Shown here: piece by piece, positions 1-8,978 of the stretch
Numbering within the stretch: the first letter of the stretch is position 1
Layout of the letters: every line of letters starts with the position of its first letter
DNA from: Janthinobacterium sp.
GTDB lineage: Bacteria; Pseudomonadota; Gammaproteobacteria; Burkholderiales; Burkholderiaceae_D
DNA length: 16,020 nt
Direction of reading: 5' to 3'
NCBI GenBank assembly: GCA_003482555.1
Contig: DMYQ01000142.1
Span: forward strand, 11,618-27,637
Program-made: the position numbers and the translations under genes
Notes under the pieces: model-generated
What the model was told of the DNA's origin: nothing
Databases searched by the model: none
What the model saw: the letters and a program-made list of their open reading frames with translations, nothing else

Positions 1-1455
<1,455 letters not shown>

Positions 1456-1489
1456 AGGGGGCGGGGGCGCACAGCGCCGCTGGAAGATG

Positions 1490-1526
1490 AATGCCGCTCG
1501 GGCCACTGGTTCGGGCGGCATTTTTT
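1490..1526 (+). terminator. intrinsic terminator of the OPT gene
   Basis: An 8-bp perfect stem (AATGCCGC at 1490-1497 with GCGGCATT at 1515-1522) can be lengthened by further pairs including wobbles. It is followed by a six-T run (1521-1526). It lies 35 bases after the OPT stop codon. Confidence 0.85.
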
Positions 1527-1661
1527 ATGGGCGCCAGGCGCGAATGCCGCCAATGCTTACCCGATGCCGGGGCGGCCGGCGCCGTCGAGTCCCTATGGTT
1601 CTGGCGAACTCGTCTGACTTGAGGAATACCCGAGGGCGCCGCCGGCCCGGGAGCGACAGGC

Positions 1662-1694
1662 AAAAAAATGCCGTTCAGTCAAATGAACGGCATT
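1662..1694 (-). terminator. intrinsic terminator of the POT transporter gene
   Basis: A perfect 11-bp stem (AATGCCGTTCA at 1667-1677 with TGAACGGCATT at 1684-1694) has a 6-base loop. Read on the minus strand it is followed by a run of seven T (complement of 1662-1668). It lies 53 bases after the stop of the minus-strand transporter. The gap between the two terminators holds no convincing gene. Confidence 0.9.
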
Positions 1695-1747
1695 ATCGGC
1701 AAGGGATGCATTTCAGGCGCTAATCGTCCGCTGCGCCACCGCGAGCT

Positions 1748-3253
1748 TTATTCGACGCCGTGCATCAGTTTATTGATCAGCGGTGCGATCAGGAACAGGA
1801 TCACGCCCACGCCCAGCAGCGACCAGAAGCCGAAGGTGTAACCGGACAGGGCCGACTGCACCGACAGGCCGTGCTCGCCGCTCACGAAGCTGGCAAAGAT
1901 GCCCGACAGGTTGTCGCCGATGCCGATGGACAGGAACCAGCCGCCCATGCCCAGGCCGACCAGGCGCGTGGGCGCCAGCTTGGTGACCATCGACAAGCCG
2001 ATGGGGGACAGGCACAGCTCGCCGATCGATTGCAGCATGTAGACCACGAACAGGGTCCAGAAAGGAATCTTGTTGTCGGCGCCGACCAGGTGCGACAGCG
2101 AATAGATCAGCAGGCCGAAGGCGGCCGCGTTGCCGAGCAGGCCGAGGCCGAATTTGCGCGGCAGCGAAGGGTTGGCGCCGCGCCGGCCCAGCAGCACCCA
2201 GATATAGGCGACCAGGGGGGCGAGGCCGATGATGGCGATCGAATTGACGCTCTGGAACCAGGCGGTCGGGAAAATGAGGCCGCCCAGGTTGCGGTTGACG
2301 ATTTTATCGGCCAGGAAGGTGAAGGAGCTGCCCGCCTGTTCAAAGAACATCCAGAACAGGATGTTAAACACAAAGATGAGCAGCATGGCGATGACTTTGT
2401 CGCGCGCGACCTTGCCGTTCTTGATGCCTTCGATCATCAGCATGATGGACAGGCCGATGAACAGCACCGACAAGATGTATTGCAGCTTCTCGGCGCCGGC
2501 GGCGAGCAAGAAGTTCGTGACGGGGATCAGGCACAGGGAGCCGGCGGCCACGTACAGCATCCGCAGCGCGCTTTTTTGCTCGGGCGGCGGCGCGCCTATG
2601 CCTTGCAGGGCGCGGCGGCCGATGCCGAACCATACCAGGCTGATGAGCATGCCGATGCCGGCCGCGATGAATACTATCTTGTAGGCGGGCATGGCGTCGG
2701 TGCCGAACACCTTTTGCGCCAGTTGCTGGGTCAGGATCGGGGCCAGGAAGGCGCCCATATTGATACCCATGTAGAAAATGGTGAAGCCGCTGTCGCGGCG
2801 CGTGTCGGCCAGCTTGTACAGCTTGCCGACCATGGTCGAAATGTTTGGCTTGAACATGCCGTTGCCGACGATGATGGTGGCCAGGCCCAGGTTGAAGATG
2901 GATTCGACCGGGATCGAGATCGCGAACAGGCCGGCCGCCATGAAGGCGGCGCCCAGCAAAATGGAGCGCTGGTAACCGAGGATGCGGTCGGCCACGTAGC
3001 CGCCAAACAGGGCGCTGGCATAGACCAGGGCCAGGTAAGAGCCGTAAATGAGGTTGGCGGGCTTCTCGCCGGAGGCGTCACCGTTGTGGAACTGGGCCAC
3101 GACGTAGAGCACCAGCGCCCAGCGAATGCCGTAGAACGCGAAGCGTTCCCAGAACTCGGTCATAAACAGCATCCACAAGGGGGCGGGGTGGCCCATAATC
3201 TGCTTGAACTCCGGAATGTCAGCTTCCGTGTTGGGCGTGCTTGCACCGCTCAT
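1748..3253 (-). CDS. POT/PTR-family proton-dependent oligopeptide transporter (MFS)
   Basis: Inner-membrane major-facilitator protein that imports di- and tripeptides with protons. Taking the start at 3253 it has 501 residues, the usual DtpA/PepT length. The family motif ExxERFxYYG appears as E33-x-x-E36-R37-F38-A-F40-Y41-G42, with Phe in place of the first Tyr. A second signature, FYMGINMGAFLAP, lies in about the fifth helix, followed by further hydrophobic helices. The start at 3253 is preferred over the upstream Met at 3289 because AGGAG sits about 9 bases before it and the extra residues (FLTIKIFRRTR) do not look like the family N-terminus. The gene stands alone, divergent from ppnN and convergent with the OPT transporter, with its own terminator. 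The family is certain; the exact peptide range is not. Confidence 0.93.
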   Translation of the reverse strand: MSGASTPNTEADIPEFKQIMGHPAPLWMLFMTEFWERFAFYGIRWALVLYVVAQFHNGDASGEKPANLIYGSYLALVYASALFGGYVADRILGYQRSILLGAAFMAAGLFAISIPVESIFNLGLATIIVGNGMFKPNISTMVGKLYKLADTRRDSGFTIFYMGINMGAFLAPILTQQLAQKVFGTDAMPAYKIVFIAAGIGMLISLVWFGIGRRALQGIGAPPPEQKSALRMLYVAAGSLCLIPVTNFLLAAGAEKLQYILSVLFIGLSIMLMIEGIKNGKVARDKVIAMLLIFVFNILFWMFFEQAGSSFTFLADKIVNRNLGGLIFPTAWFQSVNSIAIIGLAPLVAYIWVLLGRRGANPSLPRKFGLGLLGNAAAFGLLIYSLSHLVGADNKIPFWTLFVVYMLQSIGELCLSPIGLSMVTKLAPTRLVGLGMGGWFLSIGIGDNLSGIFASFVSGEHGLSVQSALSGYTFGFWSLLGVGVILFLIAPLINKLMHGVE

Positions 3254-3583
3254 GCGGGTTCTCCTGAAAATTTTTATAGTCAAAAACAAAGGGGTATGGA
3301 TGCGTCCGGCGAGGCTGGCGCGAAGCCGCCCGGTCCGAAAAATCCACTAGGCTGGCATTCTAATCCACAAATTGCCGCCGGCGAAGGCCCGACTTGCATA
3401 TACAAGCATGTCCGATTTATATTTTGCCGATCGCGTCCGCGGCGGGCTGGCGCTGCGGAATTTTCGGCGATTGCCGGCCACAACAGGGCCGACTTGTCGT
3501 ATATTGGCAAGGCAATCTCATCGCCGGAAGGACGCCCGCAGCGGCGCCGGCCCGGCAGCGTATTTTTAAAGGATTTTCGCATC
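3254..3583. promoter_or_regulatory. 330-base divergent intergenic region between the POT gene and ppnN
   Basis: No coding sequence is convincing here. It must hold promoters for both flanking genes, but no good -35/-10 pair was found. Candidate -10 boxes are TATATT at 3500-3505 (towards ppnN) and, on the minus strand, TATAAA close to the POT gene. Two similar blocks lie exactly 100 bases apart: GACTTG at 3391 and at 3491, each inside a CTTG-n-TATA-n-CAAG pattern (3393-3406 and 3493-3511). They may be operator copies, but this is only a visual match. AAAGGA (3568-3573) is the likely ppnN ribosome binding site. Confidence 0.45.
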
Positions 3584-4954
3584 ATGGAACATGACGTTAT
3601 CGATACCCTGGTCTCGCCCGAGGGGCGCCTGGATGTGCTCTCCAAAACGGAGGTGAACAAGTTGCTCGACACCAGCCAGGGTGGTTTGTACAATATTTTC
3701 CGCAATTGCGCGCTGGCCGTGCTGAACTGCGGCAGCACCATCGACGACGGCAAGGAATTGCTGGAGCGATACGAATCCTTCGACATCAGCATCATCCAGC
3801 GCGAGCGCGGCATCAAGCTCGACATCAAGGGCGCGCCGGCCATCGCCTTCGTCGACGGCAAGATGATCAAGGGCATACACGAACATCTGTTCGCGGTGCT
3901 GCGCGACATCATCTTCGTCAGCGACGAAGTGACCGGCAATCCCAAGTTCGACCTCAATACGACCGAAGGCGTGACCGACGCCGTGTTCCACATCTTGCGC
4001 AACGCCAATGTGCTGCAAACCCAGCTCAATCCGAACCTGGTGGTGTGCTGGGGCGGCCATTCGATCAACCGCGCCGAATACAATTATTCGAAGGAAGTGG
4101 GCTACCAGATGGGTTTGCGCGGCCTCGACATTTGCACCGGCTGCGGCCCGGGCGCGATGAAGGGCCCGATGAAGGGTGCCACCATCGGCCATGCCAAGCA
4201 GCGCCTGCACACCGGCCGCTACCTGGGAATCACCGAGCCGGGCATCATCGCGGCCGAATCGCCAAACCCCATCGTCAACGACCTGGTCATCATGCCCGAC
4301 ATTGAAAAGCGCCTGGAAGCCTTCGTGCGCGCGGGCCACGGCATCGTCGTCTTCCCGGGCGGGGCCGGCACGGCCGAAGAGATTTTATATATCCTCGGCA
4401 TCCTGCTGCATCCGGACAACGCCGTCATTCCATTCCCGCTCGTGTTCACGGGGCCGGAAACGTCGCGCGATTACTTTGTCCAGATCAACCAGTTCATCAG
4501 CGACACCCTGGGGCCGGAAGCGCTGCTGCGCTATAAAATCATCATCGACGATCCGGAACTGGTGGCGCGCGAGATGCTCGACGGCATCAAGCAAGTGCGC
4601 GAATTCCGCAAGGCGCACAGCGACGCGTATTACTTCAACTGGCTGCTCAAGATCGACCGGGAATTCCAGAAGCCGTTCGCGCCCACGCACGAAAACATGC
4701 GCAACCTGAGTTTGCACAAGAACCAGGAAACGCATTTGCTGGCGGCCAATCTGCGCCGCGCCTTTTCCGGTGTGGTGGCGGGCAACGTCAAGGACGAGGG
4801 CATACGCGCCATCGAAAAATACGGCCACTTCGAGATCCACGGCGACGCCGACATCATGGGACCGATGGATGCGCTGCTGGCATCGTTCGTTGCGCAGCAC
4901 CGTATGAAGCTGGCGGGCAAGGCCTACACCCCTTGCTATCGCGTGATCCAGTAA
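3584..4954 (+). CDS. ppnN: Pyrimidine/purine nucleotide 5'-monophosphate nucleosidase (LOG family)
   Basis: Cytosolic enzyme that cleaves the N-glycosidic bond of nucleoside 5'-monophosphates, releasing base and ribose 5-phosphate. The E. coli homologue (PpnN/YgdH) is activated by (p)ppGpp and tunes nucleotide pools in stress. The 456 residues match the E. coli length. The Rossmann-type LOG motif PGGAGTAEE is at residues 258-266, with the catalytic Glu expected inside it. Upstream are GGHSINRAEYNYSKEVG and a CTGCGPGAMKGPMKGA segment that form the phosphate-binding site. The open frame extends far upstream, antisense to the transporter gene, but ATG 3584 is the start: it has AAAGGA 10 bases ahead and yields the family N-terminus. 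The gene is monocistronic, with a candidate terminator about 60 bases after the stop. Confidence 0.95.
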   Translation: MEHDVIDTLVSPEGRLDVLSKTEVNKLLDTSQGGLYNIFRNCALAVLNCGSTIDDGKELLERYESFDISIIQRERGIKLDIKGAPAIAFVDGKMIKGIHEHLFAVLRDIIFVSDEVTGNPKFDLNTTEGVTDAVFHILRNANVLQTQLNPNLVVCWGGHSINRAEYNYSKEVGYQMGLRGLDICTGCGPGAMKGPMKGATIGHAKQRLHTGRYLGITEPGIIAAESPNPIVNDLVIMPDIEKRLEAFVRAGHGIVVFPGGAGTAEEILYILGILLHPDNAVIPFPLVFTGPETSRDYFVQINQFISDTLGPEALLRYKIIIDDPELVAREMLDGIKQVREFRKAHSDAYYFNWLLKIDREFQKPFAPTHENMRNLSLHKNQETHLLAANLRRAFSGVVAGNVKDEGIRAIEKYGHFEIHGDADIMGPMDALLASFVAQHRMKLAGKAYTPCYRVIQ

Positions 4955-4983
4955 GCTGCGGCAGGGGGCGCGCCGCGCGCCGC

Positions 4984-5020
4984 CTCAATAGCTGAAATTA
5001 GTTAAAATTAGCTCAATAGC
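4984..5020. repeat. AT-rich stretch bounded by a 9-base direct repeat
   Basis: CTCAATAGC occurs at 4984-4992 and again at 5012-5020. Between the copies is an AT-rich stretch with two near copies of AAATTAG. It sits between ppnN and its candidate terminator, in an otherwise very GC-rich context. The role is unknown; it could be chance or a small duplication scar. Confidence 0.45.
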
Positions 5021-5644
5021 CGCCGCCGTGCCGGGCGGCTTTTCCACATGCGTCGTCGCCGGAAGCGGACTCGAACAAGCAGCCATGCGCGCTCCAACGC
5101 AGGCGCTGCGTCAGCCCCGGCGCGGCGGGGAAGGCGGCCGGCGCCGTTTCGAAAGCCAGCACCGATTCCAGGTCGAGGTGATTGCTCGGTTCGTCGAGCG
5201 GCAGCAACTGCGCCGGATGCTTGCGCCGCAGGGCGCAGGCCGTGGCCGCCTTCAGGCGTTCGCCGCCGCTCGGCTTGCCCATCGGCTGGGTGACGTGCAT
5301 CGCCTCCAGTTGCAGCGGGGCCAGTCGGGTGCGTAACTCGCCTTCGGGCAGCGGCGTTTCCAGCGCGCTCAGTTGCTCGATTTGCGTGAGCGCTGGATCG
5401 AGCAGCGCCAGTTGCTGATCCAGGCGAGAACGTCGGCCAGGACTGCCAGTTGGCCGACCGTCTCGCCCGCCACCGGCGCCTTGTGCTGCCCGAGGTAGAG
5501 CACGGCGCCGTGGCGCTCGACGCGGCCGGTCGGCGTGCGGTCGATGAGCAGGTCGATAGGGTCGAACAGCGTGTAGCCGTCGATGAATTGAAAACTGAGC
5601 TGGCGCAGGGCGGCCAGGCAAGACAGACGCGAGACATGAATCAT
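5013..5644 (-). pseudogene. Decayed ABC-F family ATPase gene (Walker A deleted, frameshifted)
   Basis: ABC-F proteins are cytosolic twin-ATPase proteins of about 530 residues that act on ribosomes. Here only about 200 codons remain. From ATG 5644, with GGAGG 5 bases ahead, the frame reads an ABC-F N-terminus up to DLLIDRTPTG (residue 40), then jumps to RVERHGAVLYLGQ. In the family these two pieces flank the Walker A loop (G-x-x-G-x-G-K-S), so about 30 residues including Walker A are missing near base 5524. Around 5425 the reading frame shifts. The other frame then gives sequence of the second ATPase domain: a degenerate signature (PSGGERLK), Walker B (LLPLDEP) and SNHLDLESVLAFE. After AFPAAP most of the remaining tail is missing or scrambled. 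No functional ATPase can be made. The extent is approximate, and the stop near 5013 lies inside the ppnN terminator region. Confidence 0.85.
5018..5043 (+). terminator. candidate intrinsic terminator of ppnN
   Basis: AGCCGCC (5018-5024) pairs with GGCGGCT (5034-5040) across a 9-base loop and is followed by only four T (5040-5043). It lies 63 bases after the ppnN stop. It overlaps the tail of the ABC-F relic on the other strand. Confidence 0.6.
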
Positions 5645-5924
5645 CGGCACCTCCGGAAAATGGGCGATCAGACCGCCGGCATCTGGCGGAGTTGGCTTTT
5701 CGGGAAAGCTTACTGGTTCACGTTATGGTGCGTCCTGGCAGAGATGAGCGGCGAGTCTAGCTATGAAACAGGCGTTCACCATCTTCCGCGAATAGTCTCC
5801 GATGCCAGTCGGGAGCCCTGACAGCGGCAATACCGCGCCTCGAAAAACGCTCCCTCGGCGCCGAGAATGCCATGGCCACTCGTCGCGTGCTCGGGGCGGA
5901 ATCGGTCTGCGAGCACAAACAATG
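5645..5924. other. gap between two relics; no gene seen
   Basis: The short open frames here on both strands show no recognisable motif, no good ribosome binding site and no family resemblance. The stretch lies between the ABC-F relic and the HD-GYP fragment and is best read as decayed sequence. Confidence 0.5.
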
Positions 5925-6473
5925 CTAATCTTGGGCGCCGCCTGCATGTCCGGCATGGCTGCGCTGATGCAGATATGCATTCGCTTGCTGGGAGCGGCTT
6001 CGGATGTGATGAATTCTGTCGAAATCGTTGTGCAGCAGCCCCACAATATCGCCATCAATTGCGCGTTCGGCAACTAGATTATTGAGAGTCGAAAGACATT
6101 GTGCCCGATCCATGCCCTTGCGATAGGGGCGATCTTCGGTGATTGCAGTGAAGATATCGGCCACCGCGATGATGCGCGAGCCGAGCGGAATGTCACGCGC
6201 TCGGAACGGGTAACCCCCGCCATCGAGTCGCTCATGGTGCAAGCAGGCCCAGGTGTTCACCATCTCAAGTCCGGGCACCATCGCCAGAATCTGATGGGTG
6301 TGGTAAGGATGTTTCTTGATGATAAGCATCTCCGCCTCGGTCAGCTTTCCCGGTTTATCGAGTATCGTCGACGGTATCGCCAGTTTGCCGATATCGTGCA
6401 GATAACCGGCGACCCCGATCAAGCTTGTCTGTGAGGGCGACATGCCGAGCCGGATGGCGAGCGCCTCGCCCCG
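5925..6473 (-). pseudogene. HD-GYP domain phosphohydrolase fragment (5' truncated)
   Basis: HD-GYP domains hydrolyse cyclic di-GMP. The fragment has the metal-binding HD (LHDIGK, about 30 residues from the fragment start), the HHERLDGGGYP signature and DRPYRKGM, so all visible catalytic residues from the HD pair onward are intact, and the C-terminus ends normally. Family-like sequence (RGEALAIRLG) continues upstream of the first Met (6443), so that Met is not the ancestral start. The frame meets a TGA at 6519-6521 before any sensory, receiver or N-terminal helix sequence, and the early conserved His is not visible. No ribosome binding site precedes Met 6443. I read it as the 3' part of a broken gene, though a short expressed domain cannot be excluded. 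It lies downstream of lysS on the same strand, beyond a strong terminator. Confidence 0.7.
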
Positions 6474-6685
6474 ATATGGGAAATTGGAATCGTCCCGAAC
6501 TAGGGCTAGAGACCAAATTCAAGCCCGGCCCGTACTTGCCCGGTGCGCTCGCGGTCCGGCTCGCCTCAAGCTCACTGAGTCGCAGTTTTTCTGCGGCCCC
6601 GGTAAGCGGTAACGGGCAACTGCAACTCTTACCTGCTGCGTTTTATTCCGGGACGGGCGGGCGCCTTGGCATGAATCGGCACCCC
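6474..6685. other. gap upstream of the HD-GYP fragment; no gene recognised
   Basis: On the minus strand one frame stays open from about 6640 to beyond 6480. It reads a plausible-looking peptide (for example AAEKLRLSELEASRTA), shifted in frame relative to the HD-GYP fragment. It could be the frameshifted upstream part of the same broken gene, or chance. I do not recognise it. Confidence 0.4.
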
Positions 6686-6719
6686 AAAAAAAAGCCGCCC
6701 GGTTCGCGCCGGGCGGCTT
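6686..6719 (-). terminator. strong intrinsic terminator of the prfB-HAD-lysS operon
   Basis: A perfect 11-bp stem (AAGCCGCCCGG at 6692-6702 with CCGGGCGGCTT at 6709-6719) has a 6-base loop. On the minus strand it runs into eight T (complement of 6686-6693). It lies 18 bases after the lysS stop. Confidence 0.93.
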
Positions 6720-6737
6720 GCTCCTACGTGTCGCGGT

Positions 6738-8267
6738 TTAGTCTTCGCGGCGCAGATGCGGGAACAGCAGCACGTCGCGGATGTTGGCCGAGTCGGTGAT
6801 GATCATGATCAGGCGATCGATGCCGATGCCGCAACCGCCGGCCGGCGGCATGCCGTATTCCAGCGCGCGGATGTAGTCGGCGTCGTAGAACATCGCCTCT
6901 TCATCGCCGGCGTCCTTGGCCGCCACCTGCGCCAGGAAGCGGGCCGACTGGTCTTCGGCGTCGTTCAACTCGGAGAAGCCGTTGGCGATTTCGCGGCCCA
7001 CCATGAACAACTCGAAGCGCTCGGTGATGCCGGCCACAGTGTCGGAGGCGCGCGCCAGCGGCGACACTTCGACCGGATAGTCGATGATGTAGGTTGGTTC
7101 CCACAGTTGGGCTTCCGCCGTTTCCTCGAACAGCGCCAGTTGCAGCGCGCCCAGGCCGGCGGTGGCGAAGGGCTTGACGCCGAACTTCAGCAATTCGGCC
7201 TTGACGAAGGCGACATCGTGCAGTTGCTCGTTCGTGTAGTGGGGCGCGTACTTGTTGATGGCGCCGACGATGGTCAGGCGCTGGAAAGGCTTGCTCAAGT
7301 CGAGCGCGCGGCCGCCGTAGCTCAATTCGGCCGTGCCGTGGGCGTCGATGGCGGCCTGGCGGATGACGGCCTCGGTAAAGTCCATCAACCACTTGTAGTC
7401 GGTGTAGGCGGCGTAAAACTCCATCATCGTGAATTCCGGATTGTGGCGGATCGACACGCCCTCATTGCGGAAGTTGCGGTTGATTTCGAAGACGCGGTCG
7501 AAGCCGCCCACCACCAGGCGCTTCAGGTACAGCTCGGGCGCGATGCGCAGGAACATCTGCATGTCGAGCGCGTTGTGGTGGGTGACGAAGGGTTTCGCCG
7601 CGGCGCCGCCGGGAATGGTGTGCAGCATCGGCGTCTCCACTTCCATGAACTCGTTCTTTTCCATGAAGCGGCGGATCGAGGAGATGGCGGCGGTGCGCGC
7701 CTTGAAGGTGCGGCGCGTCTCTTCGTTCATGATCAGGTCGACGTAGCGCTGGCGGTACTTGGTTTCCTGGTCGGCCAGGCCGTGGAATTTGTCGGGCAGC
7801 GGGCGCAGCGACTTGGTGATCAGGCGCAGGCCGGTGGCCTTGATGGTCAGCTCGTCGGTCTTGGTCTTGAACAGGGTGCCGGTCACGCCCAGGATATCGC
7901 CCAGGTCGTAGTGGTGCAGGGCGGCCATGGCCGCTTCGCCGGTCAGGTCGAGCGTGGCGTAGATCTGGATGCGGCCGTCGGCGCGCGGGCCGGAGGCGTC
8001 CTGCAGGGTGGCGAAGGCGGCTTTCTTGCCGGCTTCGCGCTTGAGCATCATGCGTCCGGCCAGCACCACCGTCACCGGTTCGGCTTCCAGCTCTTCGCGC
8101 GATTTGGCGCCGTACAGGGCGTGCAGGTCGGCGGCCTTGTGCCGCGGACGGAAGTCGTTCGGGAAGGCGATGCCCTGGCCGCGCAAGGTGGCCAGCTTGG
8201 CGCGGCGCTCGGCGATGATCTTGTTTTCGTCCGGTGCCGCGGCTTGTTCTTGGATATCCGTTGTCAT
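6738..8267 (-). CDS. lysS: Lysine--tRNA ligase, class II
   Basis: Cytosolic enzyme that charges tRNA-Lys with lysine using ATP. It has 509 residues, the normal length. Order of parts: an N-terminal helix rich in charge; an OB-fold anticodon-binding domain (about 67-150); class II motif 1 (FMEVETPML, 207-215); motif 2 (FRNEGVSIRHNPEFT, 266-280); and motif 3 with the ATP-binding Arg (GIGIDRL, 480-486). ATG 8267 is the first start that gives the whole family protein, but its ribosome binding site is weak. It begins 21 bases after the HAD gene stop, so it is probably read from the same transcript as prfB. prfB-lysS linkage is common in proteobacteria. The long open frame on the opposite strand is a shadow of this gene's codon bias. 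Confidence 0.97.
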   Translation of the reverse strand: MTTDIQEQAAAPDENKIIAERRAKLATLRGQGIAFPNDFRPRHKAADLHALYGAKSREELEAEPVTVVLAGRMMLKREAGKKAAFATLQDASGPRADGRIQIYATLDLTGEAAMAALHHYDLGDILGVTGTLFKTKTDELTIKATGLRLITKSLRPLPDKFHGLADQETKYRQRYVDLIMNEETRRTFKARTAAISSIRRFMEKNEFMEVETPMLHTIPGGAAAKPFVTHHNALDMQMFLRIAPELYLKRLVVGGFDRVFEINRNFRNEGVSIRHNPEFTMMEFYAAYTDYKWLMDFTEAVIRQAAIDAHGTAELSYGGRALDLSKPFQRLTIVGAINKYAPHYTNEQLHDVAFVKAELLKFGVKPFATAGLGALQLALFEETAEAQLWEPTYIIDYPVEVSPLARASDTVAGITERFELFMVGREIANGFSELNDAEDQSARFLAQVAAKDAGDEEAMFYDADYIRALEYGMPPAGGCGIGIDRLIMIITDSANIRDVLLFPHLRRED

Positions 8268-8288
8268 GGTTGTTTCTGTCTGAAGTAA

Positions 8289-8978
8289 TTAAATGAGGGC
8301 CGCGGGGACGCCGGCGAACAGGGCGTCCACCGACAGCGCGCTGAAGTCGCTGGCGATCTGGATGACGTTGTCGAAGGCGGCGAACGCTTGCGCCGGCAGG
8401 GTGGTGGTCAAGACCACCGCGCGCATGCCGGCGCGGCGCGCCGCTTCCACGCCCAAAGGCGCGTCCTCGAACACGATGCAGTTTTCCGGCAGGGCGCCGG
8501 CGCGCTCGGCGGCCAGCAGGAACACGTCCGGATTCGGCTTGCCGCGCGCGACGTCGGCGGCGCCGACGATGGCGTCGAAGCGCTGCCGCAGATCCAGGCC
8601 GTCCAGGGTGAAGGCGATGTTTTCGTCGGGCGCGGCGGTGCCCACCACCAGCGCCACGCCGGCGCCGCGGGCGGCCGCTATCAGCGTTTCAAAGCCGGCC
8701 ACGGTGGCCAGGTGCGGCAGGTACAGCTCGCGATACACCTGTTCCTTCTCCGCCATCAGGGCCGCGTGGTCGGCGGCCTTGACCGTGTCGCCCAGGTAGG
8801 TGGCGATGATTTCGTGGCCCTGGCGTCCGGCCGTGTCGCGGAAAAAGGCGTCGGCGTCGATGACATGGCCGCGGCGCTCGAAAAACGTCGCCCACGACTG
8901 GGTGTGGAAGGCCATGTTGTCGACGATGGTGCCGTCCATGTCGAAGATGAATGCGCGCCGCGGTGCTGTCATTGTCAT
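8289..8978 (-). CDS. HAD-superfamily hydrolase, beta-phosphoglucomutase / phosphatase-like
   Basis: Small cytosolic HAD subfamily IA protein of 229 residues. Motif I is D13-M-D15-G-T with the nucleophile and acid/base aspartates. Motif II is the Thr in VVGTAAP (about 114). Motif III is K147 in RGKPNPDVF, and motif IV is E171-D172 in VFEDAPLG. The helical cap after motif I and the VFEDAPLGVEAA segment resemble beta-phosphoglucomutases and sugar-phosphate phosphatases; the substrate cannot be read from sequence. ATG 8978 overlaps the prfB stop as ATGA, pointing to translational coupling; a second ATG lies two codons on (8972). lysS follows 21 bases after the stop. Its place between prfB and lysS suggests co-expression, not necessarily a role in translation. 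Confidence 0.9.
   Translation of the reverse strand: MTMTAPRRAFIFDMDGTIVDNMAFHTQSWATFFERRGHVIDADAFFRDTAGRQGHEIIATYLGDTVKAADHAALMAEKEQVYRELYLPHLATVAGFETLIAAARGAGVALVVGTAAPDENIAFTLDGLDLRQRFDAIVGAADVARGKPNPDVFLLAAERAGALPENCIVFEDAPLGVEAARRAGMRAVVLTTTLPAQAFAAFDNVIQIASDFSALSVDALFAGVPAALI

Noticed and set aside
1760..3583. Long upstream extension of the ppnN frame, antisense to the POT transporter gene
   Set aside because: The translation is low-complexity (rich in Gln, Asp, Ala, His) and is the mirror of a real gene's codon bias. ATG 3584 has a ribosome binding site and gives the normal PpnN length.
4984..5020. Direct repeat considered as an insertion-sequence target duplication
   Set aside because: Only 19 bases lie between the two 9-base copies, so there is no room for an element. 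It may just be a local duplication.
5723..6073. 116-codon minus-strand open frame overlapping the HD-GYP 3' end
   Set aside because: No recognisable motif; it overlaps the HD-GYP C-terminus in another frame and has no ribosome binding site.
6756..8288. 510-codon plus-strand open frame opposite lysS
   Set aside because: It lies exactly over lysS, which carries all class II motifs. The antisense product is low-complexity and matches no family pattern.
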